64,000 bases of DNA from Maea johnstoni (taxonomy: Eukaryota; Annelida; Polychaeta; Spionida; Magelonidae): contig OZ012690.1 in the NCBI GenBank assembly GCA_963942565.1, forward strand, positions 37,391,552 to 37,455,551, read 5' to 3'. Shown one piece after another: positions 55,389 to 64,000 of the stretch. The notes under the pieces were generated by a model that was not told the DNA's origin, made no database searches, and was given only the letters and a program-made list of their open reading frames with translations. A program made the translations under genes and the position numbers. Numbering within the stretch: the stretch's first letter is position 1; every line of letters begins with the position of its first letter.

Positions 55389-55615
55389 CTGTCACAAGAA
55401 CTTGGGGGAATTGTGAATACCTCGTGCATCCAATGGGGTATCACAATAAAATGTATTTAAGTCATATGATATCATGACACTGTTTATAAGCCAGAAATGA
55501 CCTTATACCTGTGCCTAGAGCTTTGGGGAATTGTAATTATCTTATATTTCAAATGCAGTTTCACAATAGAATGTATCTTAAGCACATGCTATCATAACAC
55601 TCTTTCTAAGCCAGT
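55378..55615. repeat. Tandem duplication, about 120 bp
   Basis: Copies at 55378-55495 and 55500-55617 share TTGGGGGAATTGT.A.TA, TATCACAATA.AATGTAT.TTAAG, ATGATATCATGACACT (CTATCATAACACT) and TAAGCCAG. About one base in four differs: old. Confidence 0.75.
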
Positions 55616-55822
55616 ATTCAAAGGATGTGTGAGTATGTAAACCCATCACATTTATACAGTGTATTTATACATACTTTATATACCAACGAATCATCAACTT
55701 TTTGTTTAGCTTTTTGTCTTTTCCAACAGCTTGCTTCATGTTGTACCAAGATGGAAAACCTGGAAAGCCCATAACAGGAAGAGATTCTATTCTCTGAATA
55801 AACAGTGTTATTTGTATTTCAG

Positions 55823-56128
55823 GTGCAAATGGTCTAATGAATAACAATCACAGTGCTGCTTCAAGTCTACTCAGCAGCAATCAAGATCATCAGCATGGAC
55901 TCCTTCAGTGTTCTTGGTCAGATTACAAAGCATCCTTAAGTATCCATAAACACAGTCTCAAGTGACCATCTGCATCACTCCGGGTGGGAAAGAGGCTGTG
56001 CTGGGTCACAGTGGAAAGGAGTGTAGCGACACTTAAGTGTGATACCTGTAAATATGGACAGGTGCTTAGAATCCAGAGTTCACACCTCAATATCACATCC
56101 ATCAAAGCTCATTTCCTGGTCCGGATAT
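55823..56128 (+). CDS. Candidate exon(s), zinc-finger-like pieces, one in-frame TGA
   Basis: Plus strand: TTATTTGTATTTCAG at 55808-55822 is a strong acceptor. The next two bases close a codon and the frame reads ANGLMNNNHSAASSLLSSNQ, DHQHGLLQCSWSDYKASLSI, HKHSLK, then a TGA at 55963-55965. Beyond the TGA the same frame is open for another 53 codons to a TAA (56126-56128), including KCDTCKYGQVLRIQSSHLN with a CxxC pair. QCSWSDYKASLSIH and KCDTCKY both recall C2H2 zinc fingers with a residue missing. It may be a true last exon ending at the TGA, or a decaying zinc-finger gene. A separate acceptor, TTTTTGTCTTTTCCAACAG at 55711-55729, opens LYQDGKPGKPITG in another frame. Not recognised as a named gene. 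Confidence 0.38.
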
Positions 56129-56314
56129 AAATCACTTTATTTGTTTGATAGCATTTTGTGAATACTCTGTTTTATTTTTATTAAGGCAAAAAGTGTTTTG
56201 AAAACTTCTTATATTCTTTTTTTAATTTTCAGAAAATTTCAAGGAAATTTTCATGAAACACTAGAACTGAAAGATATTGAATGCACTTTTACAAGTCACC
56301 TTTAATATCTGACT

Positions 56315-56625
56315 GAGAAGAGGATATCCATGACATTCTGTTTTTACACTCCCAAGGGTCCCAAATGTGTGATGCTGATGGTCTAACTTCAGAAATACAG
56401 ATAGGCTTCTAATCCTCCTCTCAAAGGTTTATGCTTCTAGACATGCACTTTGAATGGTGTTAGATTTCCTTTTATTTATGATAATGCAACAATGAAGTGC
56501 CATTAACATGCACCAAATGAGAAGGAAGAATCCATGACAGTCTGTGTTTAAACTCCTAAGGGATCCAAATGCATGATGTCGCTGGTATTCAGAAATATAA
56601 ATGAGCTTCTAATATCCATGAAGGT
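56315..56625 (+). repeat. Tandem duplication, 204-bp period
   Basis: GAGAAG.GGATATCCATGACATTCTG..CTCCCAAGGGTCCCAAATG (in parts) at 56315 recurs at 56519 with GAATCCATGACAGTCTGTG, CTCCTAAGGGATCCAAATG, CAGAAATAYARATRRGCTTCTAAT. Confidence 0.75.
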
Positions 56626-56813
56626 ACTGTCAAAAAAACTCTGATGGTCACAAATATGAATCTTCTGCATCTCCTCAACACACAACCAGGACAAAGTCCA
56701 TCAAAAATGCTCCCATGCACTGGGATCTTGTTTAGTTTCCATATAGCACCACCGAGAGACACCTGTACCAGAGACAACTACCACAGTGACTGATACTCTG
56801 TCTTTCTCTGCAG

Positions 56814-57156
56814 GCTACACACTACATCTGTGACTGCAGACCCTGAGCTCCTTTTGTCCACAGAAATTTCTGGTGCCACTATAAGAATCTGCTATATCTT
56901 CCTACAGCACCAGAATGATATCCACCACCAGCAGGGTGATTTCGGTAACTGCACTGGGGACATCAGAGACAATCATCCCTCTACCAGACCAGTCTCTCAA
57001 CAATATCTCCTCCCTCCCTCTCTCGATCGACTTGCATCACACCACATTAACGAGCACAATGATTTTGGCAACAATGCCCGAGCAACCCTAGGTATTGCCC
57101 TGACAGTCCCTGGTGCCAGATCGTGGCTGGCATGGTCATTTCTCTGCAGCCTGTGA
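56814..57156 (+). CDS. Candidate coding exon, unknown protein
   Basis: Plus strand: CTCTGTCTTTCTCTGCAG at 56796-56813 is the best acceptor of the window. The frame stays open for 114 codons to TGA (57154-57156): HTTSVTADPELLLSTEISG, NDIHHQQGDFGNCTGDIRDN, LDRLASHHINEHNDFGNNAR. A possible donor CTAG|GTATTG near 57090 would end the exon before the stop. GC is raised and the exon is free of repeats. Another frame (57113-57310, with DDWSGKGFFSLRPRGAVTEI) overlaps its end, so the reading could continue after a splice or a frame change. No domain is recognised. Confidence 0.42.
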
Positions 57157-57310
57157 GGACGACTGGAGCGGAAAGGGATTCTTCTCCCTCCGACCCAGGG
57201 GGGCAGTTACGGAAATTAAGTGCCCCCTGAATCAGCAGCACAGCCAATACTTGTTGATCTCATTTCCCCCTTCATACAGCATCAATGAATCCATGATACC
57301 CGGCCACTAA

Positions 57311-58294
57311 TTTTCTATATATTGACAGTAACATGTATATCATTGTATTTGACTTTGATACTGTCATTTTCATACCATGTGACAACTTTGCAAACAAAAA
57401 ATGCAAAATATTTGCCACTTTTTTTTCCAAATGAGGGGTTTCATTATAAATTTTCTTAGAAAAAATGTTCATATATCTCTAAAATGATTTATGTCCAGAG
57501 GTCCCCTTGAAAATAACATCTGTAACGACCTTACTCTTACAAATAAAACTTCAGATCAAAGTATGAAATCGCAATATATTTGAAGGAGAGTTGGTTATTG
57601 AATTTGAATAAATATCTACCCTTCAATATGTTTCACCAAAAATGCATTAGTAAAAAAGGTACAGTCAGGTCAGGCATTTCTGGGAGCTTAAAACAGCCAT
57701 GTACATGTTATGTTCTTTTTTGAAAAACACATAGTTAGGGAAATTTGAGGGAGAAATGTTAACCAGATAGCAAGCAAATGATCATTAATCCATGTGCTTT
57801 ATTGAAATGCTACAGTCAACATTTTCACAGATAATTACAAGCACAACTATCTTATCTACTGGTTAAGATACACAACTTACTCAAAATATCATTTTTGTAA
57901 AAAAATATATTCGTGCAATCTATTACAAAAGGATTCCCCCCTTTCCCTAAAACCACATACATGTAGGCTTTGCTGGTCATTTAAGTTTAAAATTTATGAA
58001 ATTTCAATTAGATGCAAAATATAAAGTTATAAGTGAAAAAGGTGAAAAAGTCAAATGGCGACAATAGTCTATTATTACCATTACCAAAGAGGAGTATGTA
58101 AGGAACAACCTTGAAATGACTCTGCATGTGTGAGGCCCCTAAGGTGTTAGCAGAGAAAGGGTTGATGTTTTTTTGATGGCCAATTAATAGCCCAGTATCA
58201 CTCCCCCAGGTAATAAAAGTGAAAAACATGTTTTAGCTTGAATGGCCTCACTCCCAGAGGGAACTAGTGGTCAAGGCCCAATAGCCATGGGGAG
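57311..58294. other. AT-rich, with a MITE family B fragment
   Basis: 57490-57690 carries ATATATTTGAAGGAGAGTTGG and CTACCCTTCAATATGTTTC, the two arms of family B, with worn ends. Otherwise nothing recognised. Confidence 0.45.
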
Positions 58295-58521
58295 TTAACC
58301 CGTTCACGCCAGTAGCACCCAAAAACACCCTGCATATTTTTGTAATATATTTATGACCAGAGCATTTTATTGGGGAGATATCTGAAAATCTGAAGGAGAA
58401 CTGTTGGTAAAAACTAAACCAACAAATCCACTTTTAGTAAATATGTATTATTTCTAAATTTATCTTTAAAGGCATCATAGGTGCGGGCAAAACTTGAGAT
58501 CTCCAGCCATGAATGTGTTAA
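58295..58521. mobile_element. MITE family B, full length
   Basis: TTAACCCGTTCACGCC to CAGCCATGAATGTGTTAA, 227 bp, TTAA at both edges. Confidence 0.82.
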
Positions 58522-58755
58522 ACTATTTAAGCTTACAGTTCTCCTCAACGGTGAAGGCTTATGTCTATCATGCTTTTGGAAATGATTCAGGAATAAAGTA
58601 TCCAGGCTTCAAAATATATTTAAATTGGACTTGTTTGTAGAGATCTATTTAACCTTTCTCTTAAATCATTCCAGAAGGATCTCTGTGAAAAACTATCACT
58701 TGTATGCAAAGTGGTCATATTGGCTGCTACAAGCACAAATGGCGTCATTCACAGG

Positions 58756-58855
58756 GTGTAACATAGATTCCAAAACATTACTTGCCGAGCGGGGCAAGTA
58801 AGGGTCTTGTTCTGCTTGCCCAATTGCCATTTTTTGCCAAATTATGTTGCACGTG
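58756..58855. mobile_element. End of palindromic CTTGCC element
   Basis: CAGGGTGTAACATAGATTCC, ATTACTTGCCGAGCGGGGCAAG, CTGCTTGCCCAATTGCC. The first part is the complement of the end at 10370-10388. Confidence 0.55.
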
Positions 58856-58924
58856 GACTCATTAATACTTAAGAGTTCCTCTAGAAACTGTTGTCTGGAT
58901 TTAAAATACATTTGATATTAACTG

Positions 58925-59060
58925 TAAAAATGAGGATGATATTACAAAATAATTGAAGCAGATTTGTTGATTATGTACTGGAAAAACATTTCTCCTTCAA
59001 ATATTTCTCTAACTATGTTTTTGCATGCAAGATTTCATCAAAATTGTAAGGCTACTTTTG
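58925..59060. mobile_element. MITE family B, inner part
   Basis: AAATAATTGAAGCAGATTTG and ATTTCTCCTTCAAATATTTC arms, then AAATTGTAAGGCTACTTTTGGC. Ends worn. Confidence 0.45.
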
Positions 59061-60853
59061 GCTGCTACAAGCAAATGACTTTTATAAAACAAAATGGCTT
59101 TTTCCATTGGTGTTTTCATTATGTTCTGTAAGAGCTACAGTGGTCAAAGGTGAAGTAAATTGGACAGAGGCCTGTGAATGATATAGTATTTCAGCAATTT
59201 TCATACCATGTTTTAAAGCTGTAGTCGAACATTAAACCAACAATGGAGTCTGAGAGTATTGGAAAGTGTAATTTGTTGCCTATTGTCAACCTTTACTCTT
59301 ATGGCCAAGCAGACATGTTTAATGACACTGTAAATGTCATTCAGCATGTAATGTACTAGGGACATGCTTGGGGATTTTTAATGCTTAGCACTCTATGGGG
59401 AAGTGCTGGGGCTTTTTATAATGTCCTTGCCAGGGCTCTATGTTTAATTGATTTAAAAACTAAGAAGCAATCTAGAAACATTCAGCCATAATTATCTTCA
59501 ATTTTGTTTCTAGTCTTATTTCTTAGCATGTCAGTTCAGTATCAGTTTTTTGTGACTGTTCCATACCTACACCATTTGAGAAATGAAAGAATTATTTCAC
59601 TATCATTTGTTCTTATATAGACATCCACACATTATCTTGTATTAGTAGGTTTCTGTCAGTATATGTTTATGCCATCAAGATCTACCAACATTCAGAGTAG
59701 TGGTCCAACACTGGAAGCACGCTTAAATTAGTATCTCAACAAATCACACGAGGGCAGGCTGGTCTGGTATCACCGAAGCACTACCCCATCTGGTGGCAAA
59801 AGACAACACTAAAATTCTCAGACCTGAGAGGTAGAGGGCAACAGGTCTATTTTCACGTGTGAATGTAGGAGATGCCGGGATATATCATTCTCCTACAAAA
59901 GTTATGTGAGTGTTTTAAAGATAATCAGTTGATCAAAGGTGTGTTTCAAATCAAATTCCATTAATAATGATTTTGCACAATATCAAACTTGAGGGAAACT
60001 TTTCGAGTGCAAAATATCTTGGGGTTTCTCAAGGTCTGGACAGTGAAATGTGTTTACTCACCCATCTTAGCAATATGGAATATTAATCCATTCACATGGA
60101 TTAGGAAGTGTTCTTACCTGCAAAAAGACAGGAGAAATCATTATAATTGTATTCACCAAATATCAAACTTAATTGAAATATGCACATCATTTGAAAGAAT
60201 TGTGAAGAATGACAAAATTTGTTATCATTTGACACCAAGCAAACATGGACAGATCAAACACTGCTTTATACAATTCATCCATCAGGTTCATGTTTATCTT
60301 TCAAACTTTCATACCTTGCCTACCATTTGGAATGGTATTGACATTCCCTATAGTACATAAACATTCCCTACAAAAATAGACGTACATTGAAATAGTATCC
60401 CATTGATCTATGGTACCTGTTCAAAGTGGGCCAGATTGTTTTGAAACATTTCTCATTCCAGACAAGATGTTGATGTCTATACCATGTCCATTGTTCGAAA
60501 GAACAGATGATAAGTGCATAATTTCAAGGTAAAAATAACTTGAGGACTGTGTAAGCCAAATTATGAAATGGAACAACTGAACTGCATCACTGTGAAAAAA
60601 GGTTTACATAAAGAGGTGCTCACATCTAACATGTTCTCCAAGGATAAGTTGTAGTGTATATATATGGGACTCACTGTCTGAAAATTATGTTTTTATGGAT
60701 TGTTTGTTCATATCTGATAGCTGTTGACATTTTAAAGTTGAACTTTTATCCGAATCTAAATGCCAGAGAAGGCAGGCAAACTAATTTCTCTCCATTTGAT
60801 ATCTAATGATGACGAGAAAGAAATGGTGACTTCTGGTGTTATTCTCAGCTAAT
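59061..60853. other. Unassigned; one 123-codon open frame
   Basis: The plus frame 59989-60360 (123 codons, Ile/His/Lys-rich: NHYNCIHQISNLIEICTSF, LTPSKHGQIKHCFIQFIHQ) is the longest in non-repeat sequence outside the LTR element and microsatellites. I see no domain, no splice site and no codon pattern that would raise it above chance. Confidence 0.25.
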
Positions 60854-60938
60854 AGAGGGCACTGCATATATGCAAGTCCTAGACACAGACCCAAACATCT
60901 GGGCCTGGCTTCCCCTTACGCATTTCCTCAAGGTAACC

Positions 60939-61156
60939 TTAACCCTTGTGATGCTATGTCTACTTTGTTGTCCTAGGCACAATGTGTCAAAAATATTTAA
61001 CAATTATCTGAACCCTGTCATGTCCATATTCATTGGAAAGCCCTCGCTGAGTACTATCAGATGAGTACCCATGTACAAGGGTTTCAGACATTTTTAAACT
61101 TTTATTTCAAATTATTTTGTTTTGTCCAAATCAGCCACCATCAGCAAAAGGGTTAA
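60939..61156 (+). mobile_element. MITE family A, copy 7
   Basis: TTAACCCTTGTGATGC to CATCAGCAAAAGGGTTAA, 218 bp, TTAA at both edges. Confidence 0.85.
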
Positions 61157-61178
61157 AGAAACCTTGGCCCTTGAGGAA

Positions 61179-61402
61179 ACTTACACCCATTCATGCTCAC
61201 AACAGCCAAAAACAGCCTAATAATTCTGATGAAATCTTCAAGGAAAAAGCAAAGACTACAAGAAAATGTTTCATTGAGAAATATTAATCATAACATTACA
61301 AACAACTTTCCTTCAAATACTTTGTAAAATTATACTCATCTTCAAAGCTATTGACAGAAGTATCTTAGATCCACTGATGACAATTTTTGTAGGAACTCTT
61401 AG
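61179..61402. mobile_element. MITE family B
   Basis: ACTTACACCCATTCATGCTC to AGGAACTCTTAG. Arms and AGCTATTGACAGAAGTATCTTAG tail are clear. Confidence 0.75.
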
Positions 61403-61606
61403 CCCTTCTAATGCTAAGGCTATTTTCGTTCCAAGATCAAGGATGCAACGATTTTTGATAACCATCTGGTCATGTTGGTATCCATTGGATAGCTTTTTAC
61501 TGAGTACTCTCAGATGAGTGCCCATGTGCCAGGGTTTCAGTCATTTTATCAATTTTTTTGCATCATTTCGTATTGGCTAAATTAGCCACCAGCAGCATAA
61601 GGGTTA
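61399..61606 (+). mobile_element. MITE family A, copy 8
   Basis: TTAGCCCTTCTAATGC to CAGCAGCATAAGGGTTA. It shares its left edge (TTAG, once TTAA) with the right edge of the family B copy. Confidence 0.8.
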
Positions 61607-62095
61607 TGCATACAGGGGCTTAGAAATAGCTTTATGCAACCAGGCTCTGACTGCCACTGTGTTTTGAACCCTGATGAATACTCGTTTCACAGGTGAAACA
61701 AGTCCGCGCGGACATTATCAAGCATTCACTCTTCAAAAGTGGCTCCACAGAAATTCAACTGCAAAAATTCAATGTTTATTCTTTTCTGCAAATGTATATA
61801 TGGTAACAAATATGGATGCTATCTAGGTAAACCTGTGTCACACAAGACCTGTCAATTTTGAATTCAACTCATCAAATAAAGTATTAGGAAAGTAATTAAA
61901 GAGAAATTTGGAACCCAATAGGATCTAAGAATGGGAATTAGTCGGGATTTTAAAAAATTCTTTTATTCTTTTTTTTATTCTAATATTCTTAATCTAGTGA
62001 CCTATCAACTAACAGTGACAAATATTTTTGAAATTATTGCGTTTTTCTTAAGATATTCCCATGCATGTCAGATTGTGTGTATGCTCTAGATGTGA
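61607..62095. other. No feature recognised
   Basis: AT-rich, no frame or repeat. Confidence 0.3.
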
Positions 62096-62097
62096 CT

Positions 62098-62320
62098 GGG
62101 TTTACCCATTTATTAAATGCCTGTTTTGCCCTAAATTGTCTGACTACTTTTGTGTCATCTTTCAGACAAAAGCATACTTGGAAAATTATTTGGAGGAGAA
62201 ATTTCCATCAGAACTCAACCTATAACTCCCCATGATATATTGTGTGAATTCATGTAATATATTTCTACCAAAAATACTGAAGAATCAGCCTGCAATTTTA
62301 AGGCACAAAAGGGTTAAAAG
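62098..62320. mobile_element. MITE family B, founder of the minisatellite
   Basis: GTTTACCCATTTATTAAATGCC start, TTGGAGGAGAAATTTCC arm, ends AAGGCACAAAAGGGTTAAAAG. A second right-hand end follows at 62390-62478 (GTTATGCTCAAAAGTATCGCAG, TTTCTGAGGTATGCAGGGGTTAA). Confidence 0.7.
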
Positions 62321-62470
62321 AGGGGGCCATACTGTAAGGGACGAGCTGTGTAGGCCTACCTGACCATGAGTAATGAGAAGCCCCCATGAATCCATGTATC
62401 GTTTACGAGTTATGCTCAAAAGTATCGCAGAAGCAGACATCAATTTTAAGATTATTTCTGAGGTATGCAG

Positions 62471-64000
62471 GGGTTAAAAGAGGGGGTATTCTGTAAGAGA
62501 GAAGCTGTGTACTTCACTGTGAGGATTTGGGGCATGAAGGGGTTAAAAGAGGGGGGTATTCTGTAAGAGAGAAGCTGTGTTACACTGTGAGGATCTGAGG
62601 TATGAAGGGGTTAAAAGAGGGGTGTATTCTGTAAGAGAGAAGCTGTGTACTTCACTGCGGGGATCTGAGGTATGAAGGGGTTAAAAGAGGGGGGTATTCC
62701 GTAAGAGAGAAGCTGTGTATTTCACTGTGAGGATCTGAGGCATGAAGGGGTTAAAAGAGGGGGGTATTCTGTAAGAGAGAAGCTGTGGGCTTCACTGTGA
62801 GGATCTGAGGCATGAAGGGGTTAAAAGAGGGGGTATTCTGTAAGAGAGAAGCTTTGTACTTCACTGTGAGGATCTGAGGTATGAAGGGGTTAAAAGAGGG
62901 GGGTATTCTGTAAGAGAGAAGCTGTGTACTTCACTGTGAGGATCTGAGGTATGAAGGGGTTAAAAGAGGGGGTTATTCCGTAAGAGAGAAGCTGTGTACT
63001 TCACTGTGAGGATCTGAGGTATGAAGGGGTTAAAAGAGGGGGGTATTCTGTAAGAGAGAAGCTGTGTACTTCACTGTGAGGATCTGAGGTATGAAGGGGT
63101 TAAAAGAGGGGGTTATTCCGTAAGAGAGAAGCTGTGTACTTCACTGTGAGGATATGGGGCATGAAGGGGTTAAAAGAGGGGGGTATTCTGTAAGAGAGAA
63201 GCTGTGTACTTCACTGTGAGGATCTGGGGCATGAAGGGGTTAAAAGAGGGGGGGGGGGTAATCTGTAAGAGAGAAGCTGTGTAATTCACTGTGAGGATCT
63301 GAGGCATGAAGGGGTTAAAAGAGGGGGGTATTCTGTAAGAGAGAAGCTGTGTACTTCACTGTGAGGATCTGAGGTATGAAGCGGTTAAAAGAGGGGGGTA
63401 ATCTGTAAGAGAGAAGCTGTGTATTTCACTGTTAGGATCTGGGGTATGAAGGGGTTAAAAGAGGGGGGTATTCTGTAAGAGAGAAGCTGTGTATTTCACT
63501 GTGAGGATCTGGGGCATGAAGGGGTTAAAAGAGGGGGGGGGGTAATCTGTAAGAGAGAAGCTGTGTAATTCACTGTGAGGATCTGAGGCATGAAGGGGTT
63601 AAAAGAGGGGGGTATTCTGTAAGAGAGAAGCTGTGTACTTCACTGTGAGGATCTGAGGTATGAAGGGGTTAAAAGAGGAGGGTATTCTGTAAGAGAGAAG
63701 CTGTGTACTTCACTGTGAGGATCTGAGGCATGAAGGGGTTAAAAGAGGGGGGGTAATCTGTAAGAGAGAAGCTGTGTAATTCACTGTGAGGATCTGAGGC
63801 ATGAAGGGGTTAAAAGAGGGGGGTATTCTGTAAGAGAGAAGCTGTGTACTTCACTGTGAGGATCTGAGGTATGAAGGGGTTAAAAGAGGGGGGTATTCTG
63901 TAAGAGAGAAGCTGTGTACTTCACTGTGAGGATCTGGGGCATGAAGGGGTTAAAAGAGGGGGGGGGGTATTCTGTAAGAGAGAAGCTGTGTTACACTGTG
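62471..64000 (+). repeat. 70-bp minisatellite, 22 units, open at window edge
   Basis: Unit in pieces: GGGGTTAAAAGAGGGGGGTA, TTCTGTAAGAGAGAAGCTGT, GTACTTCACTGTGAGGATCT, GAGGYATGAA. GGGGTTAAAAGAG starts fall at 62471, 62540, 62608, 62678, 62748, 62818, 62887 and so on to 63947. Copies are about 95% alike. Variants (TAATCTG with TAATTCACT; G runs of 5 to 10) recur every three or four units. No frame is shared by all units. Confidence 0.97.

Noticed and set aside
55823-56128. Selenoprotein reading through the TGA at 55963
   Set aside because: No SECIS-like hairpin recognised downstream and the flanking residues do not resemble a selenoprotein family.
59989-60360. 123-codon plus-strand frame
   Set aside because: No domain or splice site; kept only as a note under the unassigned stretch.
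62471-64000. GGGGTTA words suggested a telomere-like repeat
   Set aside because: The unit is 70 bp and the word is explained by the MITE end; no TTAGGG run is present.

Overview
This is an AT-rich (roughly 60% or more A+T by eye) animal genomic window that is mostly non-coding. Repeats fill it; I see no intact, recognisable protein gene, rRNA or tRNA gene. Short GT..AG-bounded candidate exons, TTAA-bounded MITEs, a Helitron-type 3' end, long (AT)n, (TAC)n and (GTA)n tracts, and many copies of a CTCF-like word point to a bilaterian, probably marine invertebrate, genome (lancelet, mollusc, annelid or hemichordate would all fit). I cannot name the species. The window is best read as a gene desert or a set of large introns.

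Layout. 0.2-17.5 kb: scattered MITEs, a tandem array carrying TAGGTGGCAGCAC words (1.28-2.01 kb) split by a promoter-like insertion, a four-unit 190-bp array (4.2-4.85 kb), a trinucleotide tract (5.48-5.87 kb), one minus-strand candidate terminal exon (9.02-9.25 kb) and palindromic elements at 10-11 kb. 17.9-24.9 kb: a young, short-internal-region LTR element that landed in one unit of a tandem repeat. Its 5' LTR is itself split by a 3.3-kb insertion flanked by a 12-bp direct repeat and carrying a decayed RecQ-type helicase fragment. 26.4-27.7 kb: an array of about eight units, most with an AGGGGGCAC (CTCF-like) word. 28-35 kb: further small tandem arrays, GGCGCCACCT words and MITEs, including one MITE inside an array whose other units show the empty TTAA site.

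35.9-41 kb: long AT dinucleotide tracts, MITEs and a minus-strand candidate first exon with polyglutamine (38.9-39.1 kb). 42.3-45.2 kb: a CpG-richer patch with two minus-strand candidate first coding exons, three ATGGCSGC (YY1-like) words, several perfect inverted repeats and a Helitron-like element with internal minisatellites. 46-55 kb: more MITEs, a GC-rich island (48.35-48.66 kb), microsatellites and nested palindromic elements. 55.2-57.2 kb: the best cluster of candidate exons on both strands. 58-62.3 kb: a chain of MITEs. 62.47-64 kb: a 70-bp minisatellite running off the window edge; its unit contains the terminal sequence of one of the MITE families, so the array seems to have grown from a MITE end.

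Two MITE families dominate. Family A (about 205 bp, ends TTAACCCTT..AAGGGTTAA) has eight copies. Family B (about 230 bp, ends TTAACCCATTCATGCC..GGCATGAATGGGTTAA) has more than twenty, from intact to very decayed. Their ends and two filled/empty-site comparisons indicate TTAA target sites, as for piggyBac-type transposases. No transposase is encoded here.
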